Source: Rhizobium cauense (GTDB lineage Bacteria; Pseudomonadota; Alphaproteobacteria; Rhizobiales; Rhizobiaceae). Taken from it: 64,000 bases of DNA. Shown piece after piece: positions 9,198 to 18,363 of the stretch. Positions within the stretch are counted from its first letter, which is position 1. Each line of letters starts with the position of its first letter. Location: the NCBI RefSeq assembly GCF_019511525.1, contig NZ_JAEUAT010000006.1, forward strand, positions 124,001-188,000. Reading direction: 5' to 3'. The notes under the pieces are model-generated. The model saw nothing but the letters and a program-made list of their open reading frames with translations. It did no database searches and was not told the origin of the DNA. The translations under genes were made by a program, and so were the position numbers.

Positions 9198-10184
9198 TTA
9201 TCGATTGCCGTAGAGCTTGTCGAGCGTGCCGCCGGATGCAAAGTGTTCCTTCTGGATCTTTGTCCAGCCACCGAAAGTCTCGTCGACACTGACAAGGCGG
9301 ATCGGTGGAAACTCGCTCTTGAACTCGCCAGCGACTTTCTCATTGTTCACGCGATTACCAAACTGGGCAGCAATACGCTGACCCTCCTCAGAGTAGAGGA
9401 AGTCCAGGTAGGACTTTGCGAGTTCTTCGCTGCCATGCTTCTTGGCAACTTTGTCGACGACCGCGACGGGGAATTCCGCCAGGAGGCTAACCGACGGAAT
9501 GACACTTTCGACCTTGTCTGCACCATACTGCTTGACGATGCCGCGGGTTTCGGCTTCGAAGGTGATCAGAACATCGCCGGTTTCCCGCTCGACAAAAGTG
9601 GTCGTCGAGGCCCGGCCTCCGGTGTCAAAAACCGGCACGTTGTCGAAGATCTTCTTGATGTAGCCCTCAATCTTTTCCTGGTCACCCTTGTAAGCCTCTT
9701 TTGCCCAGGCATAGGCGGCCAGATAGGTGTAACGAGCATTTCCCGACGTCTTCGGGTTCGGGAAAACGGCATGAACGTCATCGCGAGCGAGATCGCCCCA
9801 GTCCTTGACGTTTTTCGGGTTTCCGGCCCGCACGAGGAAGGACGGGAAAGAATAAAAAGGAGAGGCGTTGTTCGGGAATTTCTTGGTCCAGTCTTCGGCG
9901 ACAAAGCCGTTCTTGGCCAGGAAATCGATGTCGGTGGATTGGTTAAAGGTTACAACGTCAGCTTCAAGCCCCTCCACAATCGAGCGCGCCTGCTTCGACG
10001 TGCCGGCGTGCGACTGGTCTATCGTCACGCCTGGGTGTTGCTTGATGAAAGCCTCGTTTTCGGCAGCAAAAAGCTCACGCGAAACGTCGTACGAGGCGTT
10101 CAACAGTTTCGTAGCCTGCTGTGCCAGGGCTGGGGTCACGAAAAGCGCCGCGAGCGCGGTCCCAAGGATGAAGAGGCGGTTCAT
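9198..10184 (-). CDS. sbp: Periplasmic sulfate-binding protein
   Basis: Sulfate-binding protein of the Sbp/CysP family, 328 aa. A signal peptide is clear at residues 1-21 (hydrophobic core then TPALA before QQATK). The mature part shows family features: LLNASYDVSRELF, QSHAGTSKQARSIVEGLEADVV, a DWG-type segment (KNVKDWGDLARDD), FPNPKTSGNARYTYLAAYAWA and VETVFDTGGR-like FDTGGRASTTTFVERETGDVL. It is the promoter-proximal gene of the sulfate transporter operon and would capture sulfate (possibly thiosulfate) in the periplasm and pass it to CysTW. Confidence 0.93.
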   Translation of the reverse strand: MNRLFILGTALAALFVTPALAQQATKLLNASYDVSRELFAAENEAFIKQHPGVTIDQSHAGTSKQARSIVEGLEADVVTFNQSTDIDFLAKNGFVAEDWTKKFPNNASPFYSFPSFLVRAGNPKNVKDWGDLARDDVHAVFPNPKTSGNARYTYLAAYAWAKEAYKGDQEKIEGYIKKIFDNVPVFDTGGRASTTTFVERETGDVLITFEAETRGIVKQYGADKVESVIPSVSLLAEFPVAVVDKVAKKHGSEELAKSYLDFLYSEEGQRIAAQFGNRVNNEKVAGEFKSEFPPIRLVSVDETFGGWTKIQKEHFASGGTLDKLYGNR

Positions 10185-10348
10185 GCAAGTCTCCGGTTAC
10201 CGATGATGCATGGAACCTACCGGCACATCGAAGCCGTCGCGAGGAACCGCTCGCCCTTGCACGGCCTCCTGGTAGAATTTTTGACTTCTTTTCGCCATAG
10301 TTCGTAAAGTTTCGCCCTGTCGCCAGAGGTCACCGGCAGTACTGAGCA

Positions 10349-11680
10349 TCACTTTGAGGGAAAGAATTTGTTTTCTGGGCGCGCAAGCCCGAGATGGTCG
10401 CGCAGAGTCGTGCCCTCGTACTCTTTCCTGAAAAGACCGCGACGCTGGAGTTCGGGCACAAGGCGACCAACCACGTCATCAAGACCACTCGGCAAATATG
10501 GGAAGACGATGTTGAAGCCATCAGAGCCGTCCTGGCTGACCCACGCTTCCATCTCGTCGGCGATCGTTCCCACTGTCCCGACAAACGACAGACCAGCATA
10601 GCCGCCATAACGCTGCGCTAGCTGCCGAACACTTAGGCCCTCCTCTTCCGCAAGCTTGAGGACCTGAGCACGCCCCGTCTTGCTCGCATTTGTTTCGGGT
10701 ATCGGAGGAAGCGGAGCGTCGGGATCAAAACCGGATGCATCATGGCCAAGCGCGATGGAAAGAGATGCAATGGCGCTATCGTAGTGCACGAGGCTATCAA
10801 GCATCAGGCGCTTCTGGCGCGCTTCCTCCACGGTATCGCCAATAACTATAAAGGCTGCTGGCAGGATCTTCAGGGTGTCGCGCCCACGCCCGACAGCTTC
10901 GAGGCGTCCCTTGATATCGGCATAGAGTGCCTTTCCTGCACTAAGATCTCGGGGCGAGCAGAAAACGACCTCAGCGGTTTCTGCGGCAAGCTGCCTGCCC
11001 GGCTCGGACTGGCCAGCCTGCACGATCACCGGCCAACCCTGCGGCGGGCGGGCGATGTTGAGAGGTCCGCGCACACTCAGTTCCCGCCCCTTGTGGTTGA
11101 GGACGTGCATCCTGTCGGGATCGAAGAAGATGCCGCTATCAACATCACGAATGAAGGCGTCATCAGCAAAACTGTCCCAGAGGCCGGTAACCACATCAAA
11201 GAATTCCCGCGCACGACTATAGCGCTCTTCGTGCTCCACCATGTCGTCGAAGCCGAAATTCAGGGCCGCGTCAGGGTTTGCCGTCGTCACGATGTTCCAG
11301 CCAGCCCGGCCACCGCTGATGTGATCGAGCGAGGCGAATCGACGGGCAATATGATAGGGCTGATCAAAGGTCGTCGACGCGGTGGCAACGAGACCGATCC
11401 GCTCCGTCACGGCAGCAAGCGCCGAAAGCAACGTGAATGGTTCGAATGATGTCACAGTGTGGCTGCGACGCAAAGCCTCGACCGGCATGTTGAGCACGGC
11501 AAGGTGATCAGCCATGAAAAAAGCATCAAACTTTGCCGCCTCGAGTTTCTGCGCGAACGATTTCAGGTGCGCAAAATTGAAATTGGCATCCGCGTACGCC
11601 CCGGGATAGCGCCAGGCTCCGGTATGAAGGCTTACGGGTCGCATGAAGGCGCCGAGATGCAATTTCCTGGTATCGCTCAT
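10349..11680 (-). CDS. LLM-class flavin-dependent monooxygenase, NtaA/SnaA/DszA family
   Basis: Second monooxygenase of the same family as 3605-4960, 443 aa. It shares the N-terminal LHLGAFMRPVSLHTGAWRYP, then FDAFFMADHLAVL, STTFDQPYHIARRFASLDHI, SGGRAGWNIVTTA and WPVIVQAGQSE. The two proteins are similar end to end and are likely ancient paralogues with different substrates. It lies upstream of sbp on the same strand but 164 bp away, and may be an independent unit. The role inferred is FMNH2-dependent oxidation of an organosulfur compound. A nitrogen-containing substrate, as in NtaA, cannot be excluded. Confidence 0.87.
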   Translation of the reverse strand: MSDTRKLHLGAFMRPVSLHTGAWRYPGAYADANFNFAHLKSFAQKLEAAKFDAFFMADHLAVLNMPVEALRRSHTVTSFEPFTLLSALAAVTERIGLVATASTTFDQPYHIARRFASLDHISGGRAGWNIVTTANPDAALNFGFDDMVEHEERYSRAREFFDVVTGLWDSFADDAFIRDVDSGIFFDPDRMHVLNHKGRELSVRGPLNIARPPQGWPVIVQAGQSEPGRQLAAETAEVVFCSPRDLSAGKALYADIKGRLEAVGRGRDTLKILPAAFIVIGDTVEEARQKRLMLDSLVHYDSAIASLSIALGHDASGFDPDAPLPPIPETNASKTGRAQVLKLAEEEGLSVRQLAQRYGGYAGLSFVGTVGTIADEMEAWVSQDGSDGFNIVFPYLPSGLDDVVGRLVPELQRRGLFRKEYEGTTLRDHLGLARPENKFFPSK

Positions 11681-11959
11681 ATTGTGTATTCCAGTAATCT
11701 TGGAAACGGATTCATTCTGGCCGAGGTGATATCTTTTAGCCTTCGGCCAGGTGCTTCATCGTAGAGTGGCAAGGAGGAAATGCTGAGAAATAATCTACTA
11801 ATTTGGTTTGTGTGGTAGAACGCCTGTCCGCGCTGACCCGATACCACATCCGTGAAATGTCGCTCCACCACGGCATCCACATGACCTTGGGCTGAGGTCG
11901 TCGGCCAGAAAGACTATCACCGATCTAAGCAACGGGCGTTACTCGACAAGGAGCACACG

Positions 11960-12982
11960 ATGACTGAAAACTTTACAAGCACGAGGGTAACCTTGGCTTC
12001 CCGCCCTATCGGCAAGCCGACCGAAGCAAATTTTCAGATCGATCGGAAACCGGTGCGCGAGATTGCCGACGGCGAGGTCTTGCTACAAATTTTGTTCCTT
12101 TCGCTCGACCCTTACATGCGTGGGCGCATGGATGACGCCAAGTCGTATGCTGCTCCTGTCGGCATCGGCGACGTCATGGAAGGCGGAACGGTCGCCAGGG
12201 TCTTGGAAAGCCGCAACAGAAGCTATGCGCCCGGTGACATCGTATTGTCTCATTCCGGCTGGCAGAGCCACGCGGTGGCAAATGGCAACGACTTGAGGAA
12301 ACTTGACCCCGAGAAAGCGCCCATCTCCACCGCTCTTGGCGTTCTCGGCATGCCGGGCTTTACCGCCTACGCCGGTCTTCGCAATATTGGCAAGCCACAG
12401 GCGGGAGAGACCGTGGTGGTTGCAGCAGCGAGCGGAGCGGTCGGATCCGTGGTTGGCCAGATCGCCAGGATCCATGGCGCTCGTGCGGTCGGGATTGCAG
12501 GCGGCAAGGAAAAATGCGCTTTCGTACTCGACGAGCTCGGTTTTGACGCCGTCATCGACCACACGGACGCCAATTTCGCACACGCCCTTTCCGCTAGCTG
12601 CCCCGATGGCATTGATGTCTATTTCGAGAATGTGGGCGGTCCGATCTGGGATGCGGTGTTTCCCCTGCTGAACGATTTCGCGCGGGTCCCCGTTTGCGGG
12701 CTGATTGCGCATTATAACGGCGAGGATGCGCAACAGCCGGATCGGTTGACGAATGTCATGCGAACAATCCTGCGCAAAAGTCTGACAATCCGGGGCTTCA
12801 TCCAACGCGAATTCGCAGACCAACGCCCAGACTTCTACCGTGATGCATCGCAGTGGATTACCGCAGGCAAACTGAAATACCGCGAAGATATTGTCGACGG
12901 GCTCGAGAACGCACCAAGTGCATTCATTGGCCTCCTGCAGGGACGGAACTTTGGCAAATTGATTATTCGCGTTAGCAGCTAG
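11960..12982 (+). CDS. NADPH-dependent MDR oxidoreductase, CurA/YncB family
   Basis: Zinc-independent medium-chain dehydrogenase/reductase, 340 aa, of the leukotriene B4 dehydrogenase/curcumin reductase type that reduces carbon-carbon double bonds of unsaturated ketones with NADPH. Visible family features are LSLDPYMRGRMDD near residue 50, GDVMEGGTVARVL, LGMPGFTAYAGL, the Rossmann segment VVAAASGAVGSVVGQIA and DVYFENVGGPIWDAV. No zinc-binding cysteine cluster is seen. It starts at an ATG with an AAGGAGC site upstream. It is a stand-alone gene, and its link with the sulfur genes is unclear. Confidence 0.88.
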   Translation: MTENFTSTRVTLASRPIGKPTEANFQIDRKPVREIADGEVLLQILFLSLDPYMRGRMDDAKSYAAPVGIGDVMEGGTVARVLESRNRSYAPGDIVLSHSGWQSHAVANGNDLRKLDPEKAPISTALGVLGMPGFTAYAGLRNIGKPQAGETVVVAAASGAVGSVVGQIARIHGARAVGIAGGKEKCAFVLDELGFDAVIDHTDANFAHALSASCPDGIDVYFENVGGPIWDAVFPLLNDFARVPVCGLIAHYNGEDAQQPDRLTNVMRTILRKSLTIRGFIQREFADQRPDFYRDASQWITAGKLKYREDIVDGLENAPSAFIGLLQGRNFGKLIIRVSS

Positions 12983-13196
12983 ACCAACTTGGTGGCCGGA
13001 TCACGGGGGCTTGGCGCCATACCAGCGGATACCGATGGGTTGAGATGAGAACGCGTCAGCAAATACCCTCGCCTTCGCCATCTCTCAATTGCGCCGGATG
13101 CGAGCAAAAGCCTGAAGCCGACCGGGCAGGGAGAGCTAGCCCCTGAACAGGTTCGGTGCTAGCCCATCCGTAAATGGATCGAACCACGAGGGCGAG

Positions 13197-14018
13197 ATGG
13201 CAATCGACGTTGAAAAGGTAAGAGGCGACACCCCTGGGGTTGCACATCGTGTCCACTTCAACAACGCTGGCGCGGGATTGATGCCGCGGCAGGTGCTCGA
13301 CGCCGTAGTTGGCCATCTCACCCTTGAGGCGGAGATAGGCGGGTATGAAGCAGCGGGCGAAGCCGCCGTGGAACTTGATGGCGTATACGACAGCGTGGCA
13401 CGCCTACTGGGCTCGCAGCGCGACGAAATCGCGCTGACAGAAAACGCGACTGTTGCCTGGCAACTGGCATTTTACTCCCTCGGCTTTCGACCGGGCGACC
13501 GCATCCTCACCGCACGGGCAGAATATGCTGCGAACTACGTGGCGTTCCTTCAGGTGGCCAAACGGACTGGTGCGGTTATCGAGGTCATCCCGGACGATCG
13601 AGATGGCGTGCTTGATCCCGATGCACTTGAACGGATGATCGACCACCGCGTGAAGCTCATTGCGATCACTTGGGTGCCGACCAACGGCGGCCTTTGCAAT
13701 CCGGCTGCGGCCGTTGGGAAAATCGCTCGCAGCCGCGGGATTACATACTTGCTCGACGCTTGTCAGGCAGTCGGACAGATGCCGACCCTTGTTCAAGAAT
13801 TGGGTTGTGATTTCCTCACTGCGACGGGCCGTAAATTCCTGCGGGGTCCACGGGGGACTGGCTTCCTCTATGTACGCCGCGAACTCGTTCACAGCTTGGA
13901 GCCACCTGTCATAGATCATTTTGCGGCCCCCTGGGTTTCCCGCGATCGTTTCGAATTGCGACCGGACGCACGTCGCTTCGAAACCTGGGAGAACAATTAT
14001 GCCGCGCGTCTCGGACTA
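13197..14018 (+). pseudogene. Class V aminotransferase, 3' end lost at an IS element
   Basis: PLP-dependent enzyme of the class V aminotransferase fold (cysteine desulfurase/isopenicillin N epimerase-like), of which about 274 residues remain. Visible are VHFNNAGAGLMPRQVLDA, the EIALTENATVAWQLAFYSL segment, ITWVPTNGGLCNPAAAVG, the cofactor motif LLDACQAVGQ and the Schiff-base lysine in ATGRKFLRGPRGTGFL. Homology ends at WENNYAARLGLG exactly where the IS5-family element begins. The frame then runs 23 codons into the element to a stop at 14087. Family members are about 380 aa, so the small C-terminal domain is missing. The sequence beyond the IS does not supply it, which points to an insertion with associated deletion. 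Confidence 0.85.
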
Positions 14019-14861
14019 GGTCGCGTCCCCATAAAAGGGTTTCGCTTTAGTCACGATGATGATTCAATGTCCTTGGAAGGAGATTGATATGCGCCGTCAT
14101 GAACTTAGCGATGAAGAGTGGGCGATCATCGCACCACTTTTGCCGAATAAGAGCCGTGGTGTCAAACGTGTTGATGACCGCCGGGTGATCAATGGCATTT
14201 TGTGGCGTTTCAGAACTGGTTGCTCTTGGCGGGATATTCCTGAGCGCTACGGCCCTCGTACGACACTTTACAATCGATTCTCGCGCTGGCGCAAAGCTGG
14301 CGTTTGGGACCGGCTTCTTGAAGCGGTATCAAGGCGTTACGACGGCGATATAGTTATGATCGACTCGTCGTGTGTGCGCGTTCACCAGCATGGTGCCAAC
14401 GCAAAAAAAGGGGCTCTACCGATCCTTGCATGGGACGTTCGCGCGGCGGCCTGACGACCAAAATCCATGCCATGGTCGATGCGGATGGCCGACCGTTACG
14501 AATGGAGCTGACAGCGGGCCAGGCTGCGGATGCTCCGGTCGCTGAGAAGCTGATTTCTGACATCGAACCAGGCACGACGCTACTTGCAGATAAAGCTTAT
14601 GACACCGACGCGATCCGAGCGTTTGTGAAAGGCCGCAAGGCTTGGGCTAACATTCCAACAAAGATAAATCGGAAGCAGAGCTTCAGCTTCAGTCGCTGGG
14701 TCTATAGGCAGCGAAATCAAGTGGAGAGGTTCTTCAATCGTATCAAACACATGCGGGGCTTGGCCACGCGCTACGACCGCCGCCCTGACAATTACCTTGC
14801 TGCACTGAAACTCGTTGCGACAAGAATTTGGATCAATTCAGTTTGCGAGTCCACGTCCTAG
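14016..14861 (+). mobile_element. IS5-family insertion sequence (IS427-like group)
   Basis: A compact element of about 846 bp containing a single two-frame transposase. Its ends are placed at matching sequences: CTAGGTCGCG at 14016-14025 and, on the other strand, CTAGGACGTG ending at 14861 (8 of 10 identical). CTAG may be a target duplication or part of the terminal repeat; this cannot be decided without an empty site. The element interrupts a class V aminotransferase gene. The right CTAG overlaps the transposase stop codon (14859-14861), so the element is packed to its edge. Confidence 0.75.
14089..14861 (+). CDS. IS5-family transposase, two frames joined by programmed -1 frameshift
   Basis: DDE transposase of the IS5 family. 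The first frame (from ATG 14089, with AAGGAG upstream) gives the N-terminal DUF4096-type domain (ELSDEEWAIIAPLLP, WRFRTGCSWRDIPERYG) and the first catalytic aspartate in IDSSCVRVHQHG. At 14403-14409 seven consecutive A form an A-AAA-AAA slippery heptamer followed by GGGG. A -1 slip there joins KKRGSTDPCMGRSRGGLTTK in the second frame, which holds LLADKAYDTD (second Asp) and RNQVERFFNRIKHMRGLATR (Glu). Without slippage the first frame stops at 14454. The arrangement matches known programmed frameshifting in this IS group and need not be a mutation. Confidence 0.88.
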
Positions 14862-15155
14862 TCTCGCCGTTGAGAAGTGAACGACCCCAAATACTCGCTG
14901 ATCGTGGAATGCGTAGCTGAAGTTTGCCCCCGGCTCTCAAACATCAAGACAGCATGGTCAGTCAATCAAGACTATACCCAAGTATGATTGGGCTCCCCGC
15001 TTTGCTGGGCTATCTACTCTAATGACTCTTCGCCTGCATGGAGAAATGAATGAGGCAGCGGGCGAAAACTGTGCGACGCCGAGTGGCCGAGGCTTGCCTT
15101 CTCCATTCGACTTCTATGTTTCGAACAAGCTTTTCTAGATTGGGACGGAGAGGGC
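14862..15155. other. Post-IS remnant sequence before the AAA ATPase
   Basis: This gap does not resume the interrupted aminotransferase in any frame. A short plus-strand reading, about 35 codons from near 14877 to 14990 (NDPKYSLIVECVAEVCPRLS and onward), looks protein-like and may be the tail of an unrelated gene brought here by rearrangement, but I do not recognise it. The 30-40 bp before 15156 contain GGGACGGAGAGGGC, a plausible ribosome-binding region for the ATPase gene. Confidence 0.4.
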
Positions 15156-17411
15156 ATGTCTGCATCTGATGATGAAGTTTTGACGCTGCAGGTCGCGAAC
15201 ATGCGTCCCCAGGACGCTGGTGCCAGTATCGCGCGTCTATCGGCCGCTGCAATGCAAAAGCTTGGCATCCGAGAAGGCGAGCTTGTCGAGCTTATTGGGA
15301 AACGCCACACAGGCGCAATCGCAATGCGCCCCTATTCCGACGACGAGGGACTGAACATCATTCGTCTTGACGGGCTTCAGCGTGTGAACGCCGGGGCCTC
15401 GAGTGGTGACCACATCGAGGTGCGCAAAGCGGAGGCTCGCCCTGCGAGCAGGGTAGTTCTTGCGCCAGCCCAAAAGAACCTTGTTCTTCAGGGGTCGGGC
15501 GACGCTCTCCAGCGGACCTTTCTGCACCGGCCAATGATGGCTGGTGATGTCGTATCGACCTCTGTCCAGCAGAGGGTACAAGACCCGCGCCTCCTTAACC
15601 TTCCTGCATATGGCCTTCAGGAAATCAGGCTGGTTGTCGTTTCCACGCAGCCTCGGGGCATTGTTCAGATGAACGAGCAGACGGTCGTGGAATTGCGTCC
15701 ACAGTTTGAGGAGCCCAAAGAGGCGCGTCGGGCTGACGTTACCTATGACGACATCGGGGGCCTTGGATCCTCCGTCGAGCAAGTCCGCGAGATGGTCGAA
15801 CTGCCATTGCGCCATCCCGAACTCTTCCAGCGTCTTGGCATCGATCCGCCAAAGGGTGTCTTGCTTTACGGCCCACCCGGAACAGGCAAGACGCTGCTCG
15901 CGCGAGCCGTTGCAAACGAGACGGAAGCAAACTTCTATCATATCGCTGGCCCCGAAATCATGGGCAGCCGGTACGGCGAATCCGAGGAGCGCCTAAGGCA
16001 GGTCTTTCAGGAAGCCTCTCAAAATGCTCCTTCCATCATCTTCATCGACGAAATCGATTCTATTGCACCTAAACGGGAGCAGGTCACGGGCGAGGTTGAG
16101 CGCCGGATAGTCGCGCAATTGCTCACGCTGATGGACGGCCTGGAGCCCCGCCAGAACATCGTAGTGATCGGTGCGACCAATCGAAGGGATGCCATCGATG
16201 AGGCACTTCGTCGCCCGGGGCGCTTCGACCGCGAGATTGTCATCGGCGTTCCAGATCAGAATGGCCGGCGGGAAGTGTTGGCCATTCATACGCGCGGCAT
16301 GCCACTCGCCGAAGATACGGATCTCGACGAGATTGCACGAACCACCTACGGGTTCGTTGGGGCCGATTTGGGAGCTCTCGTGCGCGAAGCAGCAATGGAC
16401 GCCTTGCGGCGCGTGTTACCCGACGTCAACCTGAAGGTAGGGATTCCAAGCGAGGTCCTGGAAAAGCTGACAGTATCGCAGGACGACTTCATGACGGCGA
16501 TGAAACGTATCCAGCCGTCCGCCCTGCGCGAGATCATGATACAAGCCCCAAATGTCCGATGGGAGGACGTTGGTGGCCTGGACGACGCTCAGATGAGGCT
16601 GCGCGAAGGGGTGGAACTTCCATTGAGATCACCCCAGGCGTTCAAACGCATGGGAATTCGGCCGGCGAAAGGGTTTCTCTTGTTTGGACCTCCGGGGACG
16701 GGCAAAACACTGCTGGCAAAAGCGGTGGCCCGCGAAGCCGAGGCAAACTTCGTCGCGACAAAGTCCTCTGATCTCCTTTCCAAGTGGTATGGCGAGTCCG
16801 AGCAACAAGTGTCACGCCTGTTCGAACGGGCAAGGCAGGTTGCGCCAACGGTCATCTTCATCGACGAGATTGACTCACTGGCACCCGCAAGAGGTGGTGG
16901 ACTTGGAGAACCTGCCGTAACAGAACGCGTCGTCAATACGCTGCTCGCTGAAATGGACGGCCTGGAAGACATGCAAGGTGTGGTCGTGATGGCGGCCACG
17001 AATAGACCGAACCTTCTCGATCCCGCGCTTCTACGGCCGGGCCGCTTCGATGAACTGGTCTACGTTCCGGTCCCGGATGTGAAGGCGCGGCTCAAAATTC
17101 TAGGCATTCACACGAAGAAGATGCCGCTTTCCAGTGACGTTGATCTCGATGACCTGGCAGAGAAGACTGTTCGCTTCACCGGTGCAGATCTCGAGGACCT
17201 TACCCGTCGTGCTGGATTGATAGCACTTAGGCGATCCATCGAAGCGTCCACCGTTGACCAACAAGACTTCGACAAGGCGCTACAGGAAGTCCGCCCGTCG
17301 GTCACCCCCGAAATGGAGCGGGAGTATGAAGAGATGCTAAGGACCTTGAGGCAAGAAAGCCCGCAGCGGCGACAAATAGGCTTCACGCCCTTGCGTCAGT
17401 CGAGTGAATAG
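15156..17411 (+). CDS. CDC48/p97/VCP-type AAA+ ATPase
   Basis: Double-ring AAA ATPase of the CDC48/VAT subfamily, 751 aa, close to the length of archaeal VAT. The N-terminal domain (about residues 1-190) is double-psi-beta-barrel-like (LQVANMRPQDAGASIARLS). D1 has Walker A GPPGTGKT near residue 239, Walker B IIFIDEIDSIAPKR and the arginine-finger segment RRPGRFDREI. D2 has Walker A near residue 510, VIFIDEIDSLAPARG and LLRPGRFDELVYVPVP. Both ATPase sites look intact. Family members are hexameric unfoldases or segregases. Bacterial copies are scattered, often on accessory replicons, with unknown substrates. No adaptor or protease lies beside it. It is immediately downstream of the IS element. 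Confidence 0.93.
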   Translation: MSASDDEVLTLQVANMRPQDAGASIARLSAAAMQKLGIREGELVELIGKRHTGAIAMRPYSDDEGLNIIRLDGLQRVNAGASSGDHIEVRKAEARPASRVVLAPAQKNLVLQGSGDALQRTFLHRPMMAGDVVSTSVQQRVQDPRLLNLPAYGLQEIRLVVVSTQPRGIVQMNEQTVVELRPQFEEPKEARRADVTYDDIGGLGSSVEQVREMVELPLRHPELFQRLGIDPPKGVLLYGPPGTGKTLLARAVANETEANFYHIAGPEIMGSRYGESEERLRQVFQEASQNAPSIIFIDEIDSIAPKREQVTGEVERRIVAQLLTLMDGLEPRQNIVVIGATNRRDAIDEALRRPGRFDREIVIGVPDQNGRREVLAIHTRGMPLAEDTDLDEIARTTYGFVGADLGALVREAAMDALRRVLPDVNLKVGIPSEVLEKLTVSQDDFMTAMKRIQPSALREIMIQAPNVRWEDVGGLDDAQMRLREGVELPLRSPQAFKRMGIRPAKGFLLFGPPGTGKTLLAKAVAREAEANFVATKSSDLLSKWYGESEQQVSRLFERARQVAPTVIFIDEIDSLAPARGGGLGEPAVTERVVNTLLAEMDGLEDMQGVVVMAATNRPNLLDPALLRPGRFDELVYVPVPDVKARLKILGIHTKKMPLSSDVDLDDLAEKTVRFTGADLEDLTRRAGLIALRRSIEASTVDQQDFDKALQEVRPSVTPEMEREYEEMLRTLRQESPQRRQIGFTPLRQSSE

Positions 17412-17420
17412 CGTGTCGGC

Positions 17421-17663
17421 TTAAGAAGGCGCCTCCGCGTCGCCTTCTGGTGCCATCGTCTGCACCCTGACGACCTCGTTCTTCGTTAATAGGAAAAAGT
17501 GAGCATCATCAAGACGATGTGCGATATCGCCGTCCTGCGTCATGTAGTCGACTTTCTTGGCGAATGCAGAGAGGCCTCCTACGCGCGTTTGTTCGATGAC
17601 AACGCACCTAGCCCCGCTCTCGCTGGCACATCGAAAGAGGCGCCCGTTCTGGTATTGTAGCAT
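17421..17663 (-). CDS. Small hypothetical protein, 80 aa
   Basis: Small cytoplasmic protein, convergent with the AAA ATPase and ending 9 bp from it. The start ATG at 17663 is supported by GGAG eight bases upstream; the longer frame to 17714 lacks such a site. The sequence (MLQYQNGRLFRCASESGARC, later FAKKVDYMTQDGDIAHRLDD and HFFLLTKNEVVRVQT) has no membrane segment or known motif that I recognise. Its composition is coding-like and the two cysteines near the N terminus could be functional. The function is unknown. Confidence 0.55.
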   Translation of the reverse strand: MLQYQNGRLFRCASESGARCVVIEQTRVGGLSAFAKKVDYMTQDGDIAHRLDDAHFFLLTKNEVVRVQTMAPEGDAEAPS

Positions 17664-17907
17664 CGGTAATCTCCGTATTCCGAAGCATAATCGGCCTTGC
17701 CGCGGAAACATCAACCCACATGAAAGTATAGCCCGTTTGGGCTAAGGCGCCTGAGATTGCTTCGGTTCAGCACAGACGGCTGCTGACAGTGGCACCGCTA
17801 GCAGAGCAAATCGCTCTACGTCCCCGCGCTGCATCGGCAGGGATCGGCATAGTACCGACCAGCCGCCATCTTAGCACTTTCTAAATCATCGTCGAATAGG
17901 GTGTGGC

Positions 17908-18075
17908 ATGCGCGGGCTGCTTTTCCTTATTGGTCTACTCAGTGGGCTCTGGGCGGTCGATGAGATCGCCAACCAAGGCCAATACGGCCGCGTGGTGCTA
18001 CGAGAAACCACGGCCCAGGCCGACTACTTCCGACAGCGAGTTAACTATTGGGTAGAGGGCACACTACGCCGCTGA
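17908..18075 (+). CDS. Small predicted membrane/exported protein, 55 aa
   Basis: Short ORF starting ATG at 17908 and stopping TGA at 18075. The N terminus MRGLLFLIGLLSGLWAVDEI is hydrophobic and could be a signal anchor. The rest (ANQGQYGRVVLRETTAQADY, then FRQRVNYWVEGTLRR) is hydrophilic and basic at the end. Similar tiny membrane-anchored proteins are common but poorly annotated in rhizobia. No clear Shine-Dalgarno is visible beyond AGGGTGTGGC. I do not recognise a family. It is called because of the anchor-plus-soluble-tail layout. Confidence 0.5.
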   Translation: MRGLLFLIGLLSGLWAVDEIANQGQYGRVVLRETTAQADYFRQRVNYWVEGTLRR

Positions 18076-18363
18076 CGTCACTTGGGATCTGGCAGCCTGT
18101 CCGTTCACATTGCGGGACCTTGTAACCGTCGTGCGGAAACCGATGGACGCGGTCTCCAACTCCAGGAGCCAGCCATTACATTCCTGGGAACATTTCGTTC
18201 ACCATCGTTTGGTATCGATTGGCCGTCACGGGGATGAGACACCGCGACTGACACTGCAGGGGCCGTCTTTGTTGTGAGTGGCGGCCCCTTGCAACAATCA
18301 CGACCAAATCAGCCGCCCGTTATCGGTCAAACTGAATGGCACGCACGTATCAACGCTTACTGA

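Noticed and set aside
9171..10307. A 378-codon plus-strand frame opposite sbp
   Set aside because: Antisense shadow of the sulfate-binding protein gene, which has a clear signal peptide and motifs.
14370..14454. Transposase interpreted as frameshift-inactivated
   Set aside because: The A7-G4 slippery site at the overlap and the standard join show this is the usual programmed -1 recoding in this IS group.
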